Positions 35,691 through 44,385 of a stretch of DNA of 61,697 bases are shown one piece after another. The first letter of the stretch is position 1, and each line of letters begins with the position of its first letter. The stretch spans positions 1 through 61,697 of the forward strand of contig JAHHHV010000011.1 of the NCBI GenBank assembly GCA_019359155.1, read 5' to 3'. This DNA is from Pegethrix bostrychoides GSE-TBD4-15B. Its GTDB lineage: Bacteria > Cyanobacteriota > Cyanobacteriia > Elainellales > Elainellaceae. The notes under the pieces were generated by a model. The model had not been told where the DNA came from, did not search any database, and saw only the letters and a list, made by a program, of their open reading frames with translations. Made by a program: the position numbers and the translations under genes.

Positions 35691-37544
35691 TCACCTGGGC
35701 ATCACCTGAATGCGCGCCAGTCGATAGACCCCTGCCTCAGCAATCGTTTGGTATTGGTCAGGCGTGATCCCAGCCTCTCTCAGCTTGGTGAGACGGCCAA
35801 TCAGCAGCAGAGAATGCGGCTGGTTGGGGCGAGAGAGCCGCCGCTTCAGCTTTTGTAACCGCTCTGGCACATCACTGGGAGCCGAAATATAGGTGATCGG
35901 TCGCTGGGTGTAAAATACCAGGCTAGGCTTGCGATAGCCGACCATGAGCACTGGCTCTTCGGGCTGCTGAACCTGCACAATAACCTGGGCGAGTTCTCGG
36001 AGCGGGAGCTGTCGCTGAGCGTCAATCAGCGTCATTACGGGCAGCAGGGTGACCAGCACAAACAGCAGCCAGCCCGCCAGATGCACGCTCCAGATCCAGC
36101 GACTCTGACGGCGCAGCAGCAGCAGTAGCTCGCCAGCCGCTACCAGCAGCCAAATCACGCCGCCCCCGACTGCGGCCCCCGACTGCTGAACTTGCTCAGC
36201 CAGCTGCGGCATCTCCGGCTCATTGCCCATCCAGTTGGGACTTAGCCAGACCGCAATAGCTAGCAGCAGCGACAGGCCAATATTTGCCCAGTGGCTAATC
36301 CTGACCCAGCGATTCGCAGGCTCTTGGCGATGTTGATACTGATCGCTCCAGAATAGGCCGACCAGAATCGCCGCTGCGGGCAGCAACGGCAGCATATAGC
36401 TAGGCAGCTTGGTAGCCGCCACGGTGAAAAAACCAAAAATTACCCCAAACCAAACCAGCGCAAATATCCCCAGATGGGTCGAGCGAGGCTGGGCGCGCCA
36501 GTCCCGCATTCGCCAAAACCGCAGCCGCGCCATCGCCACCGGCAGATAGGCCGACCAAGGCAGAAAAGCCAGCGGTACAACCGCTAGATAGAACCAGAGC
36601 GGCGCCCAATGGCTGTTCACCACCCGCGTGAATCGCTCCAGATTGTGATATCCAAAAAACGACTCAATGTAGTCCTCGCCGTTCGCCAAGATCACCAAAA
36701 CGTACCAGGGCAGTGTAATTAGCAAAAACAACAGGCTGCCGCCCAGCAGCTTCATTTCCCGCAGCAGGCTGAGGTGATTGGTATAGAGCAAAAACGCCAG
36801 AATGATCAGTCCGGGCAGCAGCGCTCCCACAGGGCCTTTAGCCAAAACTGCCAGTCCGCTCAGGCCATAAAACGCCCAGTACCAGCGACCCGCTTGGTCT
36901 CGATTCGGCAGAGCGTAACCCCAGAAAAACGCCAGTAGCGCCCCGCTCATGCAGCTGCTCAGCAGCATGTCAGACACGCCAATTCTGCCCCAAGCCATTG
37001 TTTGTAGATTTAGAATCATCAGGGCTGAGCCAATCCAAGCCGAGCGCCGCCGAGGGATTGCTGAGATCTCTGAGATTTCTGTGGTTTCTGCGGCTTCCGG
37101 TCGCGGCAGACCAAATTGGCGCAGCGTCCAGAAGCCCAGCAGCGTCAGCAGCGTGGCCGCAAGCGCCGAGGGAACTCGTACCGCCCAGGTATTCACGCCC
37201 ATCACCTGATAGCAAATCGCCATCAGCCAGTAAATCAAAGGCGGCTTGTCAAATCGGGTCGCCTCGTTGAAATAGGGCGTAATCCAGTCTCCGGTAACCT
37301 GCATCTGCCGAGCCGCCTCGGCAAACAGAGGTTCGGTCTCATCTAGCAGTCCCGTCGCGCCAAGCTGGAGCCAGACTGCAACGCCAATCACCAGCGCCAG
37401 CCACAGCATTGCCCAACCACCTGCCCTCGCCCAAAGATCTCCAGATCGCTGTTGATCGAGCAGCTGCTCTAACAGGGGAGAGGAAACCTGTTTTGCTGAA
37501 AATCGCTGCCAGGATTGAATCAGACGTTTGGGTTTGAAGCTCAT
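35691..37544 (-). CDS. GT39/ArnT-like membrane glycosyltransferase
   Basis: 617 residues with about eleven hydrophobic segments. The N-terminal lumenal loop has the acidic 'DETEPLFAEAARQM' and 'TRFDKPPLIYWL', the family's catalytic loop. It belongs to the PMT/ArnT (GT39/83) superfamily, which transfers a sugar from a polyprenyl-phosphate donor to lipid or protein in the periplasm. Acceptor unknown. A loop around residue 150 has a TTEISEISAI stretch of low complexity. Confidence 0.87.
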   Translation of the reverse strand: MSFKPKRLIQSWQRFSAKQVSSPLLEQLLDQQRSGDLWARAGGWAMLWLALVIGVAVWLQLGATGLLDETEPLFAEAARQMQVTGDWITPYFNEATRFDKPPLIYWLMAICYQVMGVNTWAVRVPSALAATLLTLLGFWTLRQFGLPRPEAAETTEISEISAIPRRRSAWIGSALMILNLQTMAWGRIGVSDMLLSSCMSGALLAFFWGYALPNRDQAGRWYWAFYGLSGLAVLAKGPVGALLPGLIILAFLLYTNHLSLLREMKLLGGSLLFLLITLPWYVLVILANGEDYIESFFGYHNLERFTRVVNSHWAPLWFYLAVVPLAFLPWSAYLPVAMARLRFWRMRDWRAQPRSTHLGIFALVWFGVIFGFFTVAATKLPSYMLPLLPAAAILVGLFWSDQYQHRQEPANRWVRISHWANIGLSLLLAIAVWLSPNWMGNEPEMPQLAEQVQQSGAAVGGGVIWLLVAAGELLLLLRRQSRWIWSVHLAGWLLFVLVTLLPVMTLIDAQRQLPLRELAQVIVQVQQPEEPVLMVGYRKPSLVFYTQRPITYISAPSDVPERLQKLKRRLSRPNQPHSLLLIGRLTKLREAGITPDQYQTIAEAGVYRLARIQVMPR

Positions 37545-37652
37545 GCAAAAAGGCCAGATCCAGGCCAGATGTTGGTGATCAAATCATCAGACCTTACTTT
37601 ACCTGGAAAAATGCCCTGAAGCAGTGGAGAGCTGGCTTCTAGGTTCAGTACG

Positions 37653-38270
37653 CTAGGGCAGCAGCGGTAGAACCCACTCGTCTTGAGCGCTGCTCCAGGT
37701 CGGCAGCTCAGTTCTGCCCACCACATAAGGCCCCCAATAACGCCGCGACCCATCCTGGGAGAAGGCAACTAGCACATCGCCATCGCTCAAGCGCAGTCCG
37801 CCGCTGGGCAGGGATAAAATCAAGCCCTTGGCTCCCCCTTCTTCTGGCGCGAAGTCCCAATGAACAGGCTGCTCAAAGCCCGACTTGGGGTCTGACTGCT
37901 GATAGAGCAAGGCGACCCGCACTGGGTAGGCAGTTTTGTTGCTGACTCGCAGGCCACCCTGCGCCCCAGCCGGCGCAGCTGACGAAGGCCCTGGAGCTGG
38001 TAGCACCGTCGCAGCCGGAGGCAAAGAGACTGAAGGCTGAGGGCTGGCCGAGGGGATAGGAGCGATCGAATCGCTGGGTGAGTCAATAGGTGAGTCGTTA
38101 GGCGGATCACTAGCTGGATCCGGAGGTTTGGCTCCGTCCTCCAGCGATCGGTCTAACGGCAATTGCCTCGCCACCTGAACTTCGACACGCGACAGTAAAA
38201 GCGCCACCAGTCCCAGCCCCAAAATGGCAATCACAGCCGGATAGATTTTTAGCTTCAGATCGTTGGTCAC
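37653..38270 (-). CDS. Hypothetical membrane-anchored protein
   Basis: 205 residues, GTG start. One N-terminal membrane segment (~10-27, YPAVIAILGLGLVALLLS), a Pro/Ser/Asp-rich linker (~45-100) with repeated SP-D-S units, and a strand-rich outer domain (LRVSNKTAYPVRVALLYQ to the end). The domain contains HWDFAPEEGG and VAFSQDGSRRYWGPYVVG. Not recognised. It lies 108 bp upstream of the GT39 gene on the same strand, so an envelope role is plausible. Confidence 0.65.
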   Translation of the reverse strand: MTNDLKLKIYPAVIAILGLGLVALLLSRVEVQVARQLPLDRSLEDGAKPPDPASDPPNDSPIDSPSDSIAPIPSASPQPSVSLPPAATVLPAPGPSSAAPAGAQGGLRVSNKTAYPVRVALLYQQSDPKSGFEQPVHWDFAPEEGGAKGLILSLPSGGLRLSDGDVLVAFSQDGSRRYWGPYVVGRTELPTWSSAQDEWVLPLLP

Positions 38271-38437
38271 CCTGGGTTCTGCATCAATGCTTTATCGCTA
38301 CGCTAGATATCACTAGATATCTCTATGCTTTATCACTACTCTAAACAGTGATCATCAGATTTGGGGTAGGATTCAAGTTGAGTTTTAGACGAGATGCGCC
38401 CTCTGTCAAGATTTAGCGAAATCCTGGAGCCTCCGCA

Positions 38438-38782
38438 ATGCAAAACACGCGCCTCAACAGCTTAATTAGCCAGCTTTCGGGTAGGTTTGTTGGCTTTTTG
38501 CAAAATCCCTGGCGCAGGCTCTCGCTGTTGATTATTGGCTTGCTGAGCGGCAACTTTCTGGCCACCATTGTGGCAACAGTAGCTGGACAGCGTTCCACCC
38601 TAGATGTGGAGATCGCGCTGCTGCTGCTGCTGCTCGTTGAGCTAACGAGCTGGATCGTCTATCGCGGCGACCCAAGAGGCAGTACGTCGCCCCAGCGTCC
38701 TCTGTTGCTGGAAACCTTGAACAACGTCAAGATCGGCCTGCTGTACGGGCTGTTTGTCGAAGCCTTCAAGCTGGGCAGTTAA
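38438..38782 (+). CDS. ycf20: DUF565 / Ycf20-like membrane protein
   Basis: 114 residues with two membrane segments (LSLLIIGLLSGNFLATIV; IALLLLLLVELTSWIVY). It matches DUF565, the Ycf20 family of cyanobacteria and plastids; plant and algal homologues affect thermal energy dissipation. The conserved end (LLETLNNVKIGLLYGLFVEAFKLGS) is intact. The glycerate kinase ATG follows three bases after the stop, so the two are one transcript. Confidence 0.88.
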   Translation: MQNTRLNSLISQLSGRFVGFLQNPWRRLSLLIIGLLSGNFLATIVATVAGQRSTLDVEIALLLLLLVELTSWIVYRGDPRGSTSPQRPLLLETLNNVKIGLLYGLFVEAFKLGS

Positions 38783-38785
38783 GCG

Positions 38786-39895
38786 ATGGCCTCTGATCCT
38801 GCTCCCGACGAGCTGAGCGCAGCCCAACTGAGGGCAATTTTGCAGCAGTTTCTCGCGGGTCAGCCGCTTTACCAACGCCAGCAGCTTCAGCTTCAGCGGT
38901 CATTGAGCAGTCTTTGGCCTACACTGCCCAGCAGCAGCTCGAGCGGCAGCAGCCTAGTTGACCGCCTCCAGCAGCTCCAAGAGCTTTATCCGCCGCTGAA
39001 TGCGTTTTGTCAGGATAGATTGGGCTGGCCTTGCCCCCTCGATCTGCTCTGGCGGCTCTGGCTGCCGCTGGCTCAGCAGATTCTCGACTGGCGACAGGTG
39101 CAGCAATCCTTCGTGCTAGAGCCTCTCATGCTGGGAATCGTGGGATTGCAGGGCACAGGCAAAACGACGCTGACGCTGATTCTGGCTAAGATCCTGCGAA
39201 GCTGGGGCTGGCGGGTGGCTCAGCTGTCAATCGACGATCTCTACAAAACCTACGCCGAACGCCAGCAGCTTCAGCAGCTTGATCCACGCTTTTGCTGGCG
39301 TGGGCCACCCGGAACGCATGATCTAGAGCTGGGGCTGTCGGTGCTGCAAAACCTGCGTCAGCTACAGCCAACCGCGCTGCCCCGGTTTGACAAGTCGGCT
39401 CAGCAGGGCGCGGGAGATCGCGGCCAGCCAGAATGGGTAGGAGAACTCGATTTGCTGCTGTTTGAAGGTTGGTTTGTGGGGCTACGTCCGATTGATCCAG
39501 CCTGCTTTGAGACTGCGCCACCGCCGATCCAAACCACTGCTGACCGCGACTTTGCCCGCGAGGTTAATCGTCGTCTAGCCAACTATCTGCCGCTCTGGGC
39601 ACAGCTCGATCGCCTCGTGCTGATCTATCCAACTGACTGCCAGCCTGACCGCCAGCTTGACTACCGCCTCAGCCAGCGCTGGCGACGGCAGGCTGAGCAG
39701 CAGCGAATCGCAACTGGTCAGCCCGGAATGCCCGCAGCCGAGGTGGATGCGTTTGTTAAATATTTCTGGCGAGCGCTGCATCCGGCGCTGTTTTTGCCGC
39801 CGCTGCTGGCATCAGGCCGCCTAGACTTGGCAATTCAGGTCAGTCCTGATCGCGTTCCCATCCAGATCAGCTATCCAGCTAGCAATCCTGATTAG
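38786..39895 (+). CDS. glyK: D-glycerate 3-kinase (photorespiration)
   Basis: 369 residues. Walker A GLQGTGKTTLTLIL, followed by LSIDDLYKTYAERQQL and WRGPPGTHDLELGLSVL, identify the plant/cyanobacterial GLYK family, a P-loop kinase unrelated to GckA/GarK. It phosphorylates D-glycerate to 3-phosphoglycerate, closing the photorespiratory cycle. The ~95-residue N-terminus is a variable helical extension with a poly-Ser stretch. Its 3' end overlaps convergent tsaE by 17 bp. Confidence 0.93.
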   Translation: MASDPAPDELSAAQLRAILQQFLAGQPLYQRQQLQLQRSLSSLWPTLPSSSSSGSSLVDRLQQLQELYPPLNAFCQDRLGWPCPLDLLWRLWLPLAQQILDWRQVQQSFVLEPLMLGIVGLQGTGKTTLTLILAKILRSWGWRVAQLSIDDLYKTYAERQQLQQLDPRFCWRGPPGTHDLELGLSVLQNLRQLQPTALPRFDKSAQQGAGDRGQPEWVGELDLLLFEGWFVGLRPIDPACFETAPPPIQTTADRDFAREVNRRLANYLPLWAQLDRLVLIYPTDCQPDRQLDYRLSQRWRRQAEQQRIATGQPGMPAAEVDAFVKYFWRALHPALFLPPLLASGRLDLAIQVSPDRVPIQISYPASNPD

Positions 39896-40406
39896 CCTCG
39901 AATTTAGCCTCGAATAGGGCCTGAAGCAACTGCTGCGGCTGGCGACCCACGGCTTCCAACTCAGCTATGCGACCCGACTCAGCCCCCGACTCAGCTTCTG
40001 AGCTAGATTTTAAGCCAGAGCCAGATGTAGAGAGCTGGATTAACAGATACTCTGACGGTAAATATTTCAGCCGCTCTGCCCACTCAATGGCCACAACCCC
40101 TGCCGGATAGTCGCCCTCCCAATAGTCTTCCAGGTTGAGCGCCGCAGTCTCGTCGGGCTGAAGCCGATAGAGATCGAAGTGATAGAGCGGAATTCGCGCT
40201 TCGGGATACTCATGAATCAGCGCAAAGGTGGGGCTGACGATCGGATCCTGGATGCACAGCGCTGCTCCTAGCCCCTGGACAAAGGTTGTCTTACCGCTGC
40301 CCAAATCACCCTTGAGCAGAAGTATCGTGCCCGCCGCAACGATCTGTCCCAGCTTGGCTCCCAGCAGCTTCGTGGCTGCCGCATTCGCTAACGTCAGGCA
40401 CTGCAT
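39879..40406 (-). CDS. tsaE: tRNA threonylcarbamoyladenosine synthesis ATPase TsaE
   Basis: 175 residues. P-loop LLLKGDLGSGKTTFVQGLGA, then SPTFALIHEYPE and the conserved YHFDLYRL and AIEWAERL. It is the ATPase partner of TsaB/TsaD in making t6A37 of ANN-decoding tRNAs. The C-terminal ~40 residues are an extension rich in Ser/Glu/Ala (SEAESGAESG). Confidence 0.94.
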   Translation of the reverse strand: MQCLTLANAAATKLLGAKLGQIVAAGTILLLKGDLGSGKTTFVQGLGAALCIQDPIVSPTFALIHEYPEARIPLYHFDLYRLQPDETAALNLEDYWEGDYPAGVVAIEWAERLKYLPSEYLLIQLSTSGSGLKSSSEAESGAESGRIAELEAVGRQPQQLLQALFEAKFEANQDC

Positions 40407-40496
40407 AGATCTTAGCTAATTTGATCCACCGTTGAGTTTAGAACTACGAGTCCAGAACTATCTAAGCTTGGTTCCGGGGGAAATCTGGCGCAATGC

Positions 40497-40523
40497 AAAA
40501 AGGCATCCTGTTGCGGATGCCTT
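40497..40523 (-). terminator. Intrinsic terminator of cp12
   Basis: On the minus strand GGCATCC and GGATGCC form a 7-bp stem with a 6-nt loop, followed by TTTTT. It lies 37 bases after the CP12 stop codon. Confidence 0.92.
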
Positions 40524-40559
40524 ACGACGCACTCTCGTCATCTCAAGCTGAGAGTCAGC

Positions 40560-40784
40560 CTAGTTGTCGTAGATCCGGCACTCATCTGCTTCAGGGTTCG
40601 CGTCGCAGTATTGCTCGAAAGAGTTTTTGGGTGGCTCTTTGGCGCGCTGGTGGGCCGCCTCAGCCTGAAGCTCCTCAACAACGTCCCAGGCGGTGGCACA
40701 TTCTGGAGATTGAGCGCCGTTTATGTCACAGGCAGCACGGGCTTCCTGACGCTCTTGATCGATTTTTTCTTGGATATCGCTCAT
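40560..40784 (-). CDS. cp12: Calvin-cycle regulator CP12
   Basis: 74 residues. CP12 is an intrinsically disordered linker that clamps GAPDH and phosphoribulokinase into an inactive complex when oxidised in the dark. Both disulfide loops are present: N-terminal CDINGAQSPEC and C-terminal CDANPEADEC, plus the AWD.VEELQAEA core. A strong terminator follows. The promoter lies in the AT-rich 40785-41027 gap; no specific site was recognised. Confidence 0.97.
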   Translation of the reverse strand: MSDIQEKIDQERQEARAACDINGAQSPECATAWDVVEELQAEAAHQRAKEPPKNSFEQYCDANPEADECRIYDN

Positions 40785-41027
40785 GGGTTTATTTATTAAA
40801 GTGAACTGGGCGGTATGACTCTAAGTTAGCTTAAATTTCTGGGAAACTAAATCACCCAGACGGATGTTCTGCCGCTTTACCTCTCTAGTGATGACTGAAA
40901 TTTTCGTGGATCTGGCAAAATTGAGCAGTTTTCTTAAGATTCTGATCTCAGCTTTATCCTGAGATTGACAAGATCGGCAGCAGGACAGCTGACAGGCAGC
41001 AATTTTACGATCTGCATCCAGCCCAGC

Positions 41028-41885
41028 TTAAATCTCCTGCCGCCGAAAGAAATCCAGCAGCGCCGCGCTAACTTTTTCGTGCCAGTCCTGCTGCGGATAA
41101 TGCCCAACTTCTTCAAGCGCCACGAGTTCGGCGTTAGCAGCGAGCTTGACGAAACTCTCAGCAACTGCCAGCGGCAGCCAGGGATCGCGAATGCCCCAGG
41201 CTAGCAAAATGGGTCGAGGCCACTTAGCAAACCCAGCCTCGATCTCAGCGGTGGCCTCAGCCAACTTCAGGTTTTGGATTAGCGCAAACAGCGAACGCCC
41301 CGCCTCGGAGCTTTTCAAAAACGGACGGCGGTAGATATCTAGATCGGCATCTTCCACCCGATAGCCACCGCCACCTTCTAGCAGCCGATCGACCAAGAGC
41401 GGGTCTTGGGTCAGCATCTCGCCGACTAAGGGAATGCCCATCTGCTTCATCTTCCAGGGCAGTCTAGCAGTGATGGTGACGGGCGCGTTCAGGACGGCTA
41501 GTCGCTCCACCCGCTCAGGATAGCGCAGTGCATATTGCAGCCCGACCGAACCCAGAAATCCTTGTACCACCAGCAGACAGCGCTGAATCTCAAGATGATC
41601 CAGCCATGTTGCCAGCGCCTCAACGTAGGCATCGGGCGTATAGGCAAAGCGGCGGCGCTCAGGCTTCTCAGAGCGGCCAAAGCCAATCCAGTCGGGAGCC
41701 ACTGCCCGGAAGCCCTGCTCGGCCAAGGCGGGCAGAACGTGCTGCCAGCTGTAGCTATGGGCAGGCAGGCCATGCAGGAGCACAACCGGCAGACGATTAG
41801 CAGGGACGGCGGACGGATTAACTGGCTCAGCTTCGCGGTAAAACCAGTCCAGCCCGTTCACCGCAATTAAATTTTCTTTGATCAC
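41028..41885 (-). CDS. Alpha/beta-hydrolase-fold protein lacking the nucleophile
   Basis: 285 residues with oxyanion region VVLLHGLPAHSYSW, GFGRSEKP and late WGIRDPWLP and GHYPQQDWHEK (acid and His of the usual triad). At the nucleophile elbow the sequence reads VVQGFLGS: aligned to G-x-S-x-G the nucleophile position is Gly109, not Ser, Asp or Cys. Plant and cyanobacterial relatives with VQGY/F are known to me. So hydrolase activity of the classical kind is doubtful; a binding or chaperone role is possible. Confidence 0.85.
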   Translation of the reverse strand: MIKENLIAVNGLDWFYREAEPVNPSAVPANRLPVVLLHGLPAHSYSWQHVLPALAEQGFRAVAPDWIGFGRSEKPERRRFAYTPDAYVEALATWLDHLEIQRCLLVVQGFLGSVGLQYALRYPERVERLAVLNAPVTITARLPWKMKQMGIPLVGEMLTQDPLLVDRLLEGGGGYRVEDADLDIYRRPFLKSSEAGRSLFALIQNLKLAEATAEIEAGFAKWPRPILLAWGIRDPWLPLAVAESFVKLAANAELVALEEVGHYPQQDWHEKVSAALLDFFRRQEI

Positions 41886-41891
41886 AGAGTT

Positions 41892-41916
41892 ATTTAGAGT
41901 GATTTAGAGTGATTTA
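41892..41916. repeat. 10-bp tandem repeat upstream of the alpha/beta-hydrolase gene
   Basis: ATTTAGAGTG is present two and a half times directly upstream of the hydrolase-like gene's start. Confidence 0.8.
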
Positions 41917-41953
41917 TCAAAGGGAGCCAGAAAAGAGCATCTTGAGCCTCAAT

Positions 41954-42595
41954 TCAAGCCTCAACTATCGTACCTTTGAGGCAGGCTCCCGCCAAATTAG
42001 CTCCTGCCAAATTGGCTCCCTCTAAATCAGCACAGAGCAGATTTGCGCCTGAGAGATTGGCACCTGAGAGGTTGGCACCGCGCAGATCTGCCTCTTCTAA
42101 ATTAGTATCTGTGAGCAGCGCGCCTTGCAGATCAGCCTGCGCTAGATTTGCGCCAGTCAAATTTGCGCCGTTCAGGTTGGCACCGCGCAAATCGGCAGCC
42201 CGCAAATCCACTGCTTGCAGATTCACCCCCATCAAATTAGCACCGCTCAAAAAAGCCCCTGCTAGCGCCGTTCGGGTCAGCTGCGCCTGCATTAAGTTGG
42301 CTCCGCGCAGATTGGCTCCGCGCAGGTCGGCGTCGCTCAGGTCAGCCTGCATCAAGTTTGCGCCCAGCAGATTGGCTCGTAGATCAGCCTGCCTCAGCTT
42401 GCAGCCCAGCAGCGTTGCGCCATCCAGACTGGCACCGTTCAGCTTGGCGGCACTTAAATCAGCGCCGTTGAGTCTGGCTCCGGCTAGATTCAGCCAACTC
42501 AGATCTGCGTGAGCCAAATCTTCGTCCTCTAGGTCAGCACCTGCCAGATGCTTGAGTTTACCTGCTCGAATTGCCGCGATATCCACGTTTAGCAC
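41954..42595 (-). CDS. Pentapeptide-repeat protein
   Basis: 213 residues, GTG start. From residue ~18 to the end almost every five residues fit A(N/D)LXX, about 37 repeats, forming a right-handed quadrilateral beta-helix roughly nine coils long. There is no signal peptide or partner domain. Such proteins are abundant in cyanobacteria; roles range from DNA-gyrase mimicry to unknown. The antisense strand is open throughout simply because of the repeats. Confidence 0.93.
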   Translation of the reverse strand: MLNVDIAAIRAGKLKHLAGADLEDEDLAHADLSWLNLAGARLNGADLSAAKLNGASLDGATLLGCKLRQADLRANLLGANLMQADLSDADLRGANLRGANLMQAQLTRTALAGAFLSGANLMGVNLQAVDLRAADLRGANLNGANLTGANLAQADLQGALLTDTNLEEADLRGANLSGANLSGANLLCADLEGANLAGANLAGACLKGTIVEA

Positions 42596-42629
42596 CGTCC
42601 GGTAGAACTATCAAAAAAACTTGGCCTCT

Positions 42630-42677
42630 GGTACTAGTTTGGGCACTAGCTTTGGCACTAGCTTTGGCACTAGCTTT
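42630..42677. repeat. 12-bp tandem repeat across the DICT-HD stop codon
   Basis: GGCACTAGCTTT is repeated three times exactly from 42642, with a diverged copy before it. On the minus strand every copy carries TAG in one frame, and the first provides the stop codon of the DICT-HD gene (42670-42672). Confidence 0.92.
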
Positions 42678-44139
42678 GGCGCTCAGCCAGCTCAACTGCT
42701 GCTGCCAAGTCACTCTGCTCATCCAGCAACCAGAGTCCCGCCGCAATTTTGGGCAGCGTCACGGGTAGATCAACGCCCTGCTGTAAGGCATTCACCAGCA
42801 GCTTTAGCACCTCAATCAGCTTCGGATCCCAGCGGTTGCCAGCCTGAGCGCTACAGTGCTCTAGGGCCGCTGAGAGCGCGGCTTCTGGCGTTAGAGCTGT
42901 ATGTCTGAGCTGGGCAAGCTGCTGCTGGAAGACTTCAACCAGCGCCAAAATCCGCGACTCGACCGGAATTTCGTCGCCGGTTAGACTCGCTGGCTGGCCG
43001 CTGCCGTCCCACCATTCGCTCTGATGCGCCAAAATTGTGGCAATTGCCCGCAGCCGCTGCATTCGCCGCAAGACCTGAATTCCAGGCATCAGCGGACAGG
43101 CTGGAGCCAGATTTGGCTGCTCAGCGTGAGTCTGCACCGATCTACCAGCGTTGAGTAGCGGCTCCTGGCTCCGCAAAAAGGCCATCCGGTGCAGCAGCCC
43201 CGCTAGCCGCAGCCGGTGCAGCTGCCAGGCAGGCAGATCGAGCAGTTGCCCCATCGCCTCTGAGAGACTGGCAACCTCAGCCGCTGCCATTGGATTGCTC
43301 AGGTCGGCTTGGTCGAGCAGCTGCGCCACCCGCAAAAACGCCTGTAGCTCATTCGAGAGCAGGTTGCCTTCTAGATGAGCGACGACCGGATAGGCAGCAG
43401 GTTCATCCTCGCGCTGCTGCAAATAGTCCACAATCAGCGAGACAATTTCGCCCAGATGGTCTGACGTAGGTGCGCCGCAGAGCCGCTCTCCCGACTGAAT
43501 TTGCTGCGTGATTTGCTGCACCTGAGCCTGTAAGCGCTGGGCCAGAGCTTTGTCGTAACGGCCAACATGCTCAACTGCCAGTTCCGCAGTTTCCAGCACC
43601 AGACCGGGTTCAAACGTCCAGAGTCCGTAAAACTTGCGCTCTAGGTCAGCTTTGGGAAATCCAGCGGCTCCATAGTCAGCCTCAGACAGCTCCTGACAGA
43701 GCACCATGGCCGTATAGTCTGGCGAGAGAATAATTAAGTGCCATTCTTGAGCGACTGAATCGGCGGCATCAAGCTGCACCAGCGCTACATTTGGCTTTTG
43801 GCTCGTTGGATGCTCGGCAAAGCCCGCATCAGGTGAGGCCATAATCACGACCTGTTGCGACCGCTCGGCCAGATCTGCGTAGCGCTCGGCCTCTTCGAGA
43901 TACCATTTGCCGCGCTGAAAAGCCGCAATCACCAGCGGCTGATAGTCGGCCTGCAAGATCGCATCTTCAAGGGCATGACAGAGCGCCACCAGCGTATTTT
44001 TGAAATAAACCCCAAAGTTGAGCGGGCGCTGCTGAGACTGGCTTAAGGCCGGGTCTGGAAGCTGGCTGTGAGACCCGCTTGGGGATGAGCTAGCGCGATG
44101 AGCAACGCTGAGCTGCTGAAGGATCGATCCTGGAAGCAT
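42670..44139 (-). CDS. DICT sensory domain plus degenerate HD-GYP-like domain
   Basis: 489 residues. Residues ~35-215 fit the DICT domain (LNFGVYFKNTLVALCHALED, YADLAERSQQVVIMA, WHLIILSPDYTAMVLCQEL), a sensor often paired with GGDEF or HD output. The C-terminal ~170 residues look HD-GYP-like (LAGLLHRMAF, LAHQSEWWDGSGQP, PVESRILALVEVF). The metal-binding HD pair reads H-R and the HHE motif is replaced by HQSE, so phosphodiesterase activity is unlikely. Possibly a c-di-GMP effector or inert regulator. Confidence 0.8.
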   Translation of the reverse strand: MLPGSILQQLSVAHRASSSPSGSHSQLPDPALSQSQQRPLNFGVYFKNTLVALCHALEDAILQADYQPLVIAAFQRGKWYLEEAERYADLAERSQQVVIMASPDAGFAEHPTSQKPNVALVQLDAADSVAQEWHLIILSPDYTAMVLCQELSEADYGAAGFPKADLERKFYGLWTFEPGLVLETAELAVEHVGRYDKALAQRLQAQVQQITQQIQSGERLCGAPTSDHLGEIVSLIVDYLQQREDEPAAYPVVAHLEGNLLSNELQAFLRVAQLLDQADLSNPMAAAEVASLSEAMGQLLDLPAWQLHRLRLAGLLHRMAFLRSQEPLLNAGRSVQTHAEQPNLAPACPLMPGIQVLRRMQRLRAIATILAHQSEWWDGSGQPASLTGDEIPVESRILALVEVFQQQLAQLRHTALTPEAALSAALEHCSAQAGNRWDPKLIEVLKLLVNALQQGVDLPVTLPKIAAGLWLLDEQSDLAAAVELAERQS

Positions 44140-44302
44140 GTGAAGTCGGCGCGGCAGGTTGGCAGATTATCTTAAATAGGAGTGTAACAGTTGTGAAGAG
44201 AAGTTTCGACTTATTTCAATCATTCTCATAATTCTGGCTTGATGTAATTCTGGCTTGATGTCGGGCATCTATGAAAATCAAAGAGCCTAGAAAACAAAGA
44301 AC

Positions 44303-44330
44303 CTAAAAAGGGCACGGTTGCCCATGCCCT
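44303..44330 (-). terminator. Intrinsic terminator of the ADO gene
   Basis: On the minus strand AGGGCA...TGCCCT, with a nested GGGCA-ACCG-TGCCC alternative, is followed by TTTTTAGG. It lies about 56 bases after the ADO stop codon. Confidence 0.85.
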
Positions 44331-44385
44331 ACTCATCTAGCTGTTATTTGAGCTGTTATTTGCCCAGGTAGGCTTCGAGCCGCAG

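Noticed and set aside
41976-42512. Open frame antisense to the pentapeptide gene
   Set aside because: It is an artefact of the 15-base periodic sense repeat, giving a repetitive Ala/Pro/Ser-rich translation with no family features.
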